A stretch of 64,000 nt of DNA from Mantamonas sphyraenae (lineage: Eukaryota; CRuMs; Mantamonadidae), in contig JAPMXV010000027.1 in assembly GCA_026936335.1 (NCBI GenBank), positions 1-64,000 on the forward strand. The letters are read 5' to 3'. Position numbers and translations under genes: made by a program. Positions 9,264 to 18,366 of the stretch are shown in pieces (positions within the stretch are counted from its first letter, which is position 1; each line of letters opens with the position of its first letter). The notes below the pieces were generated by a model, which saw only the letters and a program-made list of their open reading frames with translations, searched no databases and had not been told where the DNA came from.

Positions 9264-11456
9264 TCACTCCACCTGCCCTCGCTGAACCACCTCTGCTGGC
9301 TCAAGAGAGACCCCCTGAAATGCCCCCGGGTGCAACCAGACCCCCTTGCCATGAAAAACGTCCACCCACACCACTCTCTGCCACACACCTTGCTCCACCT
9401 CAGCATGCGCCTGCTCCACCTGCTCCCTCTCAAACTCCTTGCCATACTCCTCCAACCACGCAGAGTGCACTTGCTCCCAAGGGCTGTCGGGGATGCCAAA
9501 CCGCTGCAGCAACCCCCGCATGATCTTTTCCACGTTCGGTGTTCGCTCTGCCATCGGTGCTTGCTTCACCATCGCCATCAACAGCAACCGTCTTGCATAA
9601 AGCTCCTGCACCATGGTTTCATCGCAGGCGTGTGCGTCGCATTGGCCGGCCAGACTCGACACCACATTCTCCACCAGCGTCACTGTCTCATCCCCGTCCG
9701 CAAACACCCAAGCTTCCCCCGAGTACCGCACCCACGCGTTTTCCAGTGCCGCCAGATGTGCAGACACCACCGCGGCTGCCCAACTGCTCTCGCTTCCCAG
9801 ATCACAACCCTGCAAAACACGCAGGCTCAGCAGAATCTCGTCTCTCCATCCCATCAACGTCGGTGCATCCATGACAGCCTCCAAAGTGTGCAGCAACTGC
9901 TGCTGCAACGCTGAGCCCCACTCCTGCTGCTTTTGTGCCTGCTCGTAAAGCAGCGATTTGACGAGTCCCTGCTTGCGCGAAATCGCTGCTCGCATGATCT
10001 GCGCGCGCTCGTCCTTGTTGCCCGAAAACAGTTGTTCAAGCAGCAGCAAAGCTGCAATGCGATTGTTCGCTGGACTTTCGTCCAGCGCCGTCAGCGCAAG
10101 AAGCGACTCGAGCACCTCTGCGTCCAACGTCAGCTTCACGCCCGCCACGCTGCACACCCGTGCTGCCAACAGGATCACTGTGCTGTTGTGCGCCAGCACT
10201 GCGTTTTCAAACACTGTCTGCAGCCCCACGCGCAATTCGTCGCTCGCCACAGTTTTTCCGTTGGCGTCGACGCAATCCATCTCATCCAGCCGGCTCCACA
10301 GAGTCATATAGACATTCTCGCTTACCGGCAGCGTGCTCAACACAAGAAGCAGCTGTGATGCTGCCGACGCAACGTCATCTGGAGCCGACATGATTTGCGG
10401 AACCCACACATGCTTCCACGCCCTACTGCTGCTCTCTCCAGTCCTACTGTCCACGTCATCCATGTACGACAACAGTCCAGACATGCTCCAGAAGAAGAGT
10501 GGCATGGCCGTCTCTGTGCTCTGTCCGGCGACGTACCCCGCAATCCAGTTTTCCTCGCTGCCAACGCTCACCTGCACACCAACGAGCAGCACCATGCATC
10601 GCAATGCCTCGCACACAAGCTGTGCAGGTGCTTCCCCTGCATGCATCACGACAAAATGCCTCAGGGCGTCCACCAACGCCAGTGCAAGATCGCCTTCCCC
10701 GTCCTGCGACTCCACATGCTGTCGAAGTGCACCCGCGTCCTGAACGCTCGCCACCAGAGCACTCACGCACATTCGCGTCACCGCAAGAGCGCGTGTCGTC
10801 TGTCCAGCCAGCTCGCTCGATTCGCTTCTCCCTCCCGATCATCCCACGCCCCGAGCAAGCCCAAAGTCGATTTCACTACCACAGCAACGTGTCAGCACGT
10901 GTCCAAAAACACCTCTCTGCCTCTTCATCCCCTCTTCAACCCTTTGTGTCACTCACACTGTCCACAGCCCGTGTTTGCCCGTGTTTGCCCGTGTTTGTGT
11001 CAGAATCCCCTGGGAAATTCTCCCTCTCTCCCCCACCCACCCCACTTACAAGAACTTGCAGATTGTGTGACGCCTCGTTGGCTTTGCCTGCACCCAACCA
11101 CACACCCACACCATTGTCAGCCGACCCCCTCCCTCCCCCCCCCCCCCCTCACCCTTCCCAAACTCACAAAAACGAGACTCCACCAGCCCCTGCACGCTCA
11201 TCAGCTGTCGCTGCGCCTTGGTCACCAACATCCCCTCCCAGACTCCCTTTCCCCTCCTCTTTGAGACTTTCGCCTCCGCCAGGCCCAGCATCGCCTCCAT
11301 TTGAAATCGCAAATCGTGGCTGACCAACTCAACCACCTCCACATCACTCAGCCTCTCATCGTCATAAACCAAGCGCAACAAGATGTTTGAATCCACAGAC
11401 GCTACCACATCATCCTGCTCCACACCCACCAAACTGCTGGAATGTTCGTTTCCCAT
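9264..11456 (-). CDS. All-helical (HEAT/ARM-like) protein, family not recognised
   Basis: Two coding blocks on the minus strand. Exon 1 runs from ATG 11456 to about 11168 and ends at a GTGAGT donor. The main exon runs from about 10830 to the stop at 9264. The exact acceptor is unresolved; an AG near 10837 keeps the frame. The main block is rich in Leu, Ala and Glu, with repeated amphipathic helices (for example NNRIAALLLLEQLF and LQQQLLHTLEAV), typical of helical-repeat scaffolds. It has no membrane segment and no catalytic motif. The C-terminus is more polar and ends RGQVE. The intron contains a G run of about 12 and looks non-coding. The start codon abuts a 29-codon upstream ORF inside a direct repeat. 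Function unknown. Confidence 0.5.
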
Positions 11457-11584
11457 TCACGTTTTTGCTCTGCTTCCCGCATCGCAGCACCTCTCCACAT
11501 CATCCTGCTCCACACCCACCAAACTGCTGGACTGTTCGTTTCCCATTCACGTTTTTGCTCTGCTTCCCGCATCGCCGCACCTCT
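11405..11584. repeat. Two 90-bp direct repeats spanning a stop/start junction
   Basis: Units at about 11405-11494 and 11495-11584 match almost completely, starting CCACATCATCCTGCTCC and differing at only a few positions. On the minus strand each unit contains the sequence AAAACG TGA ATG GGA. The duplication therefore created a second stop/start junction between two same-strand genes, and a 90-base ORF between them. Confidence 0.85.
11457..11546 (-). CDS. 29-codon ORF between two genes, created by the 90-bp repeat
   Basis: It starts MGNEQSSSLVG at 11546, immediately after the TGA of the LRR gene, and ends with TGA at 11457-11459, immediately before the ATG (11456) of the helical protein. Its first residues duplicate that protein's N-terminus (MGNEHSSSLVG). 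It could act as an upstream ORF that lowers translation of the downstream gene, or be a neutral by-product of the duplication. No evidence of expression can be read from sequence. Confidence 0.35.
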   Translation of the reverse strand: MGNEQSSSLVGVEQDDVERCCDAGSRAKT

Positions 11585-14160
11585 CATCAACCCCTCGCCT
11601 TTCCAGTCCTCCTTCTCCCTCCTCCCCGCCTGTACTTCTCCTTCTCCTTCTCCTTCTCTTCTCCTTCTCTCTTTCCTTCTCCTCTTCTTGCTCCTCCCTC
11701 TCCCTCTCCCTCTCCTCTCGCTCCCGTGCCAGGCTCGTCCACAGCCGCAACTCCACGCCCACATACGGACTTGTGCCCACCTCCTGGCCTTCCTCCCCGA
11801 GCATTGCATACTCCACCTCCCCTGCTCCCTCCACCTCCACCATCCACGCCTCTGCGTCCTCCTCCACCACCGCTGGTCCCGTCGCCTCTGGCTCTGTCAC
11901 CATCCCACCGGGCTTCTCCACCGCCCCGTTGCCCTCCTTGCCCCGCGCCGACTTGCGCCCTCTGCCCCGTGCCGACTTTTGCCCCCGCCGGCTCTTGCTC
12001 CGCTTCTCATCGTCTCCGCCCACGCCAAGCAGCGCACTTTCGCTTGTGCCGCTCTCTACTATCACGTCGATTTCCTCTCCCACTCTCCCTTCTTGCACCA
12101 CTGGACGCCCCAGAGGTTCCCATGGCGTAAGGGCCACCGTGTCCTCCACCTCCATGGTGTTGTGTGCCACGATGCAACTCAGATCCAGCCTGCCCTTGCG
12201 AACCAGATGCGTCTCGCTCCGCAGCTGCCCCACAGGCGCAATGTTCAGCTCCGTCGCAAACCCGCTCGGTCCATCTTCCTTCTCCTCCCTTTCTTGCACC
12301 CCGCCACTCCCTCCGCTGCTGCTGCTTCCGTGTGACGCCCTCTCTCTCCGCGGCGTCCGCTTCTTCCGTGACGTGCGCGACCCACGCTTCCCGTCCTTGT
12401 CCTTGTCCTTGTCCTTGTCCTTGTCCTTTTCTTCTCGCTCCTTCTCTTCCCGTTCCCTTTCTTCTCGCTCCTTCTCCTCCTCTTCCCGTTGCCGTTGTGC
12501 CACCGCCGCTGCCTCGGCCTCCCAGTCTGCCGGGTACCGCACTTCATACAGCCGGATCTCCAGGCCTCGCTGAAGCCTATCACGCCACTCCACCGAGCTG
12601 TACAGCGTCACGTCGTGCTCGATGTGCAGCGGCAGCTCGTATGCATGCGTCTCTCCGCCAAACTCGTCCACGCTGCTCTCCACAAGCGTCAGCGTGCGCG
12701 GCTTGGTACGCACCAGCCCGTCCAGCTCGTACTCCACCACATAGCGACGTTCGTGCTTCTCCGCACCCACCGCCGCCGTCCACTCTTCAGGCCGTCCCTG
12801 TGCCACCCACGCCCGGTACGCCTCCAGCCCGGCGTTGGCTGCCTGTGCCAGCTGGACGTTCACCAGCTTGTCCATACGCAACACACCACTCACTGCTTTC
12901 CGACTCACCTTGGACGACAGAATGTACTCGCCCGGCTGCTCCTCCTTTGCCTGTGCCGCCGCCAGCCGTTCCTCGTCGCTCACGGGCACGTCGTCCAACA
13001 CTTGCACGTGCTCCAGCACGCTCACTGCATGGTGCCTGTAGTGACGCAGCACCATGAACGGATTCCCTGCAAGTGCGACGTTGGCCAGATGTGGCAGGTG
13101 TTTCAGTGCAGACAGCGTCGCCTTCAGATCCGTCAGCGCGTTGTAGCTCAAATCCAACGACAGCAGCGCCTGCGACAGGGCACTCACACGCGGCTCCATG
13201 CGCATACGTGGCGCCACAGAACGATTCGTAGAGAAGCGGCTCATCGGTCGCGACCCCTCTGACCCGTCTGTGCGCACGCTTGCCGTCTCCCACATCGACG
13301 CCATCGAGCCGCGCGAGCTCACACGCCGCTGCTGGAATGCCTCTGCCAGACTCGCCTGGTCCACTGCGTTCCGCGACAAGCCCAGGTGCCACAGCGCATG
13401 CTCCGTCGGCAGTGTGTTGATTGCGTTTCCGTGTGCGTGCAGCACTCGCAGCGAACCTGGCAGATGCCCAACTTCACGCAGCTGGTTGCAGCTCACCACA
13501 AGCTCTTCCAGCGCCTCCAGCTCCTCAAACTCGCTGTCCAGCCCCGTGATGTCCATGTCTCGCAGCTGCAGGTCGCGCAGCTCGCTCACAAGCTCTCGCC
13601 GTGTAAACACGGGCTTGCGGTACAGCGCCAGCAGCTGCCGATGCCCTTCCTCGTCTTCCTCCTCGCCTTCCTCCTCCCAATCGTCCAGCAGTTCCTTCAA
13701 CCGCTTCCGCTTTTCCTTCACGACTGTCCGCAGCGCTTCCGCCTGCGAAGACCACGGCAGCGGATCTATGTGTCGCACGCGTCCAGTGTTAGCAAATCTG
13801 GCCGTTACCCTTCCCTTCCCGTTCTGCCTCCGCTCTCTCCTCACCTTCCAGCACAAACTCGGTCTCATCAAACCGCTCGCCGCTCACCGCCTCGTCCTCT
13901 CTGTCCATGCGTGCCATGTCTAGATTCGACCACGGCCGCCGCACGCGCGGGCCAGCCTCCTCCTTCGCCCTCTTCTTCCCTGCACGTCCTCGCGGCCGCC
14001 TCTTCCGCAACGCTGCCACAGCCACACGATGCTTCTTCTCGCGCACCACCGTAATGTTCAGCGACGTCGACAGCAGCCGATCCACAGCCGCCGTTGCCGT
14101 CGCCGGGAACGTCAACGAGTCCGACAACACGCCTTCGCGCGTCACTCCCAGCCGCTCCAT
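11547..14160 (-). CDS. Leucine-rich-repeat protein, LRRC43-like
   Basis: Exon 1 is 14160-13845, the intron is 13844-13766 (GTGAGG donor, CTAAC branch-like site, CATAG acceptor) and exon 2 is 13765-11547. Phases match, giving 844 residues. The N-terminal ~100 residues are basic, followed by LKELLDDWEEEG. LRRs follow at about residues 130-320 (LQLRDMDITGL, LEELVVSCNQL, LLSLDLSYNALTDL, LANVALAGNP). A conserved central region follows, then a long KD/ER-repeat coiled coil and charged tail. The order (LRRs with a terminal AGNPF cap, then a beta-rich region) resembles LRRC43, a protein of ciliated cells; I infer this from recalled family features. A flagellar role would follow if that is right. The C-terminal RRRRR and E-rich stretch is low complexity and may vary. 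The stop is directly adjacent to the downstream ORF start. Confidence 0.6.
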
Positions 14161-14264
14161 TGTCTTGCACCTCTCTGCGCACGCACACTGTTCCCCACTC
14201 ACTCCATTCCCTTGTTCTCTTCAACTCCAAACTCGTGTTCATTGCTCAAACATCGCCCTTCTGC

Positions 14265-15288
14265 TCAATAGAAAAAGCCCAGGATCTTGCCACCCGTGTG
14301 CTTGCGCTTGGCATCCTCGTGCGACATGATGCCGTACGACGTCGTCAGCACCAGCTTGCCCACAGTGCGCGCAGGCAGCAGGTTGCGCTGCCACTTCTCC
14401 ACCTCGTTGATCTTCACGTCGAAACGCGGCGAGATCACGCCACACTTGTTGATCTGTGTCGTCGGCACACCGTCGTCATGTCAGCACGCCTCCTCTCTCT
14501 CTCATCTCCCCACCCTTTCACCATCCTTCACCCTTCCCCACCACTCTGTCCCAACCTACGCGTCCCAACAGGTTCACAACAATCTTGCCCGCGCGGTGGT
14601 CATCCACAACCTCAAAGTCGCCAATGTAACCTGTGCCGTGCCGCCCACTCACTGTCAGTCTCTCGCTGTGCACCCCCATCTCTCTTTCCTCTTGCCGCCC
14701 ACACGCTCCCCACATGCGACACACAACCTTGCCACCCTTCCATCTCCTCCCATGAACCCTCACCACGCCCTCGACACATCTTCCGACCCTTTCCCATGCA
14801 CACCCTCTCCACAAGTATCCCTCTTCGCCGCCACCGCTCCTCACCGCCCCCGCAGCCACTCGGCGAGGTCCATCCGCCACAAGAAAAACCGGCCTTTCCA
14901 CAAACGGCCCGCCACCATGCACTTGCGTCTTTCCATGCACTCCCCACACCGGCCTCCCGCCCATGCCACTCTTGCCATCCTCTTCTACACACTTTCCGCC
15001 CCACATGCGTCCCACACCCCAAGTACACGGGTTCCCGCTCAACTCTGACGCATGCGCCGCAACTCCCCGCCTCCTCCACCGCACATGCACATCTCACACG
15101 AGCCCACCGCACGCCCAGCCCATACTACGTCCATCTCGCCCCTCTGTTCACCTACCAGACTGCTGCATCACCTTGAGAAAGGCAATGATCACACGGCTGG
15201 CCGGGCGGCACAGCACCTGGCGCTTGCCACGCTTCTCGGCGTTGTGGATCGAGTTCAGGGCATCGTTGAGAACGGAAACGCGCACCAT
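14265..15288 (-). CDS. RPS15A: 40S ribosomal protein uS8 (S15a), inverted copy
   Basis: Exons 15288-15156, 14630-14560 and 14453-14265 give 130 residues, the usual length of eukaryotic uS8. The introns are 525 and 106 bases, with GTAGGT donors and CACAG acceptors. The protein starts [14 protein letters not shown] and ends GGKILGFFY. It is identical to the plus-strand copy wherever I compared them, while introns and flanks differ. The C-terminal fold contains the [15 protein letters not shown] segment typical of the family. It is a structural protein of the small ribosomal subunit, near the central domain of 18S rRNA. It is transcribed divergently from its twin out of a 93-bp gap. Confidence 0.95.
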
Positions 15289-15381
15289 ACTTGGCTGTCT
15301 CTCTGTGTGTGGAAATAAAGATGCTTTGGCACGCGCCGTCCCGCCACCCAAACCACCCCAAACTTCCATACACATACAACC
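15289..15381. promoter_or_regulatory. Shared bidirectional promoter of the two uS8 genes
   Basis: Only 93 bases separate the two divergent uS8 start codons, so both promoters and both 5' UTRs lie here. One side contains a GGAAATAAAGAT AT-rich patch and the other CCCAAACC and CATACACATACAACC. The gap is not an obvious palindrome, so the two halves are not mirror copies. Confidence 0.7.
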
Positions 15382-16490
15382 ATGGTGCGCGTCTCTGTTC
15401 TCAACGATGCACTCAACTCCATCCACAACGCCGAGAAGCGTGGCAAGCGCCAGGTCCTCTGCCGCCCGGCCAGCCGTGTCATCATTGCCTTCCTCAAGGT
15501 GATGCAGCAGTCTGGTATGCTACCTTTCCCACGCTCATGTCGCTCCCTCTACCATCTCCTCCCCCCACTTGGCCCCTCCTTGCTTTCCCTCCTCCCGTCC
15601 CGCATCCCTCGCCTCCGCCCGCTGCAGATTTCCTCCCGTCCGCCACTTTGCATGCTTGCCCTCGCATCTTTCCTCCGCCCTGCACGCTCTCTGCCTCCAC
15701 CTCCTCCTTCTCCACATCCTGCATGCACGTACCACTGTCTCCCCTTGCCCCTGTGCGTTTGTCTGCATTCCCCTTGTCCCTCTGTGCATCCCTGCAGCCC
15801 ACTTTCTCCCGCTCCCATGCCTTTTTTCCTGAGCGCCCACCCTTTCACGCACGCCCCGCCCACCTTTCCATGCCCTCCCGTCCCTTCCCACTCGCCTTGA
15901 GCGACGCACTCTCTCCTGTTCCACCCTCTCTGCATCCCTTCTGCTGCGCACACGCCTTGCTTCGGCGCCTGCTGCACGCCAAACCACAGACGCTTCCATG
16001 TGCATGCGCCGCATCCGCGCCTCCCACCCTTCCCCCAACACGCTCCTTCACCTTGCTGACCCACCCCTCCCCACCCCTGCTTCCCCTCCCGTACCCGCTT
16101 CCTCTCTCAGGCTACATTGGTGACTTTGAGGTCGTCGATGACCACCGCGCGGGCAAGATTGTGGTCAACCTCCTCGGTCGCGTACGTCTCCTCCCCTCCC
16201 GCTCGCCGTTTCCCCGCCCCCTCGCCCTGCGCACCCTTTGTCCTCCTCTCCCTTCCCCACCTCACACTCCCGTTCTTTCACTCCCCCCCCCAACCCAACA
16301 GATCAACAAGTGTGGCGTCATCTCGCCCCGCTTCGACGTCAAGATCAACGAGGTCGAGAAGTGGCAGCGCAACCTCCTGCCCGCCCGTACCGTTGGCAAG
16401 CTCGTCCTTACCACCTCCTACGGCATCATGTCCCACGAGGACGCCAAGCGTAAGCACACTGGTGGCAAGATCCTCGGCTTCTTCTATTGA
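15382..16490 (+). CDS. RPS15A: 40S ribosomal protein uS8 (S15a), plus-strand copy
   Basis: Exons 15382-15514, 16111-16181 and 16302-16490 encode the same 130-residue protein as the inverted neighbour. Introns sit at the same positions and phases but differ in length (596 and 120 bases) and sequence. Intron 1 is almost pure pyrimidine with no open frame. I looked for box C/D motifs in it, since ribosomal-protein introns often host snoRNAs, and saw no convincing TGATGA/CTGA pair. Donors are GTATGC and GTACGT; acceptors are CTCAG and AACAG. Confidence 0.96.
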
Positions 16491-16695
16491 GCGGCCTCAA
16501 AAATGAAAACTGCAATCATCAATCATCACACCCCCCCCCCTCTCTTCACCCCTTTCCACCCACCTTTCTCCACCCTGCGCCCTCGACTCTCGTTGCTGCC
16601 ATCCCTCCCTCTCCATTCCTGCTTCACCACACCCCATTCCCTCCCAACGCCTCCTGCGCCTGCCCGTCAACCGAAAGAACTCTCTCAACGCACCC

Positions 16696-17247
16696 ATGTC
16701 CTCCAAGCGAGTCCTCAGCAAGGGCGTCCAGGAGCTCCGCATCCAGTTCTGCAGCAAGTCTCCCGCAAGCGCAGGCCTCCGGTACGCAAACTCTTCCACA
16801 TGCCCGTTCCCGCTCACCGCCAACGTCCCCCAGCCCGCCCTCTCTCGCTCTCGCTTTCCCCCCGCCTCCCACCCCGCTCACACCTTTCCCACCCCCCGCC
16901 GCCCACCCTACCTGCGCCTCTCCGCCTTTGCCCTCTCCTTGTGCACCCCAGCGAATTCACCGGCACCTATTTTGACGAGCTCAAGCAGGCCAATCCCGAC
17001 CTTCCGATTCTCGTCCGCACTGCAAAGGACACCCCCGCACGCATCTGGGCTCGCTACGGTGCGTTCACACGCCCTTTGCCGCCCCTCCAATCTGCTTCCT
17101 CTCCCCGCTCACACCCCTCCGCTGCCCCTCCTCATGCTTCCTGCCTCCACAGACCTCGGCGAAGAGCAGGTCGTGAATGTGGACGACATGAACGTCTCCG
17201 GCATCGAGGAAGCCATCACTGCCCTCAGCTCTGCCGCCGACCAGTGA
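16696..17247 (+). CDS. NDUFA2: NADH:ubiquinone oxidoreductase subunit NDUFA2 (B8)
   Basis: Exons 16696-16781, 16952-17058 and 17153-17247 encode 95 residues, the normal size of this accessory subunit of mitochondrial complex I. Key matches are the N-terminal VQELRIQFCSKSPASAGLR, then ELKQANPDLPILVRT and PARIWARYDLGEE. These fit the thioredoxin-like L51/S25/CI-B8 domain. The cysteine in FCSKS sits at the expected first position; a second thioredoxin-type cysteine is not visible. It acts on the matrix side of the complex I peripheral arm. It lies 205 bases downstream of uS8 on the same strand. Confidence 0.92.
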   Translation: MSSKRVLSKGVQELRIQFCSKSPASAGLRYANSSTCPFPLTANVPQPALSRSRFPPASHPAHTFPTPRRPPYLRLSAFALSLCTPANSPAPILTSSSRPIPTFRFSSALQRTPPHASGLATVRSHALCRPSNLLPLPAHTPPLPLLMLPASTDLGEEQVVNVDDMNVSGIEEAITALSSAADQ

Positions 17248-17395
17248 TCACCCATATCTCTCCCAGCACAATGGCTCTCCACCAATGCACAATCATCATT
17301 CTTCCACCTAGTTCTCGTCACTCCTGCTCCCGGACCCCCGCACACACCCAAACCAAACATCCCCACCCACTCCTCCTCCTTCTGTCTTCCTCCCC

Positions 17396-18220
17396 ATGGA
17401 CGCAGACGTACCATCCCTCCATCCCGATCCCTCTCTCCTCCTCTGCGACGCCATTTCCGCCGACGACGTCATCTCCCTCCGCCTTGCACTTGCCCAAGGC
17501 GCAGATCCAAATCCAACACAGAGTTCCGCCGTTGCCCCTCTCCACCTTGCTATCACCTCAAATTCCAAAGAGCTCGTTGCTGAACTCCTTGCTGCCGGCG
17601 CAGATCCAAACCTCCCGGACCCACGCTCCGGTCTCACTCCCCTCATTGCCGCCATCGACCACTGCCCGTCCTCCATCCCTCTCCTCCTCGAAGTAGGCGC
17701 AGATCCGAATCTCTGTGCCCCGCATGACATCCACCCCCTCGTTTACGCCGTCGAATCCGCCTCAACCTCCACCCTCTCTCTCCTCCTCGAAGCAGGTGCA
17801 GACCCGGATCCACACATCCCCAACGGCGACAATCTGCCCTGTCTCTGCATCCAGCACTTTTTCATCGAAGGACTTGTCCTCCTTCACGACACCGGCGCAG
17901 ACATCAACCAGCCCGACATCGACGGCAACTCTCCCCTGCACTACGCAGCCATGTTTGGCCAACCAGAGTGGATCAAACTGCTTCTCGACCTCGGTGCTAG
18001 TCCCCACGCATGCAACAACAATGGCCACACCCCCCTCGCTCTCGTCGCCACAGTCGACGCTGCGCGCTCTCTCCTTCCACACTCCCCAGACCTCAATGCC
18101 CTTCCCAAAAACCTTCGTCGCTCCGTCGCCTCCTTTCAGCTTTGGCCTCAAGGTCTGGTCCAGCCCCATGACCAACCAGGTGCGGTTGAGAAGCTCTACG
18201 GCCACTTCAACGCAATGTAG
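17396..18220 (+). CDS. Ankyrin-repeat protein
   Basis: 274 residues from ATG 17396, with no intron needed. About six ankyrin repeats occupy residues 15-230, marked by repeated LLxAGADPN and SPLHYAAMFGQPEWIKLLLDLGA-like units. The C-terminal ~40 residues are not repeat-like and end GHFNAM. There is no signal peptide, membrane segment or second domain, so it is a small soluble protein-interaction module. The partner cannot be predicted. It lies 148 bases after NDUFA2 and 146 bases before the Rab escort protein. Confidence 0.85.
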   Translation: MDADVPSLHPDPSLLLCDAISADDVISLRLALAQGADPNPTQSSAVAPLHLAITSNSKELVAELLAAGADPNLPDPRSGLTPLIAAIDHCPSSIPLLLEVGADPNLCAPHDIHPLVYAVESASTSTLSLLLEAGADPDPHIPNGDNLPCLCIQHFFIEGLVLLHDTGADINQPDIDGNSPLHYAAMFGQPEWIKLLLDLGASPHACNNNGHTPLALVATVDAARSLLPHSPDLNALPKNLRRSVASFQLWPQGLVQPHDQPGAVEKLYGHFNAM

Positions 18221-18366
18221 CCGACCTGAACTGCATCCAACCCCTCTGCTCGGCCATAGAAACACCCCAAGAGTTGCATGCTCCCGCTGTATGACTAAAC
18301 TGGTCCTCTGCTTGAACTTCGTGCAGATGTCCACGCCAAACCAACAAAAACCCCGTTCTTCCACAC

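Noticed and set aside
15515-16110. snoRNA in the first intron of uS8
   Set aside because: The intron is pyrimidine-rich without a paired box C (TGATGA) and box D (CTGA) or a clear H/ACA hairpin.
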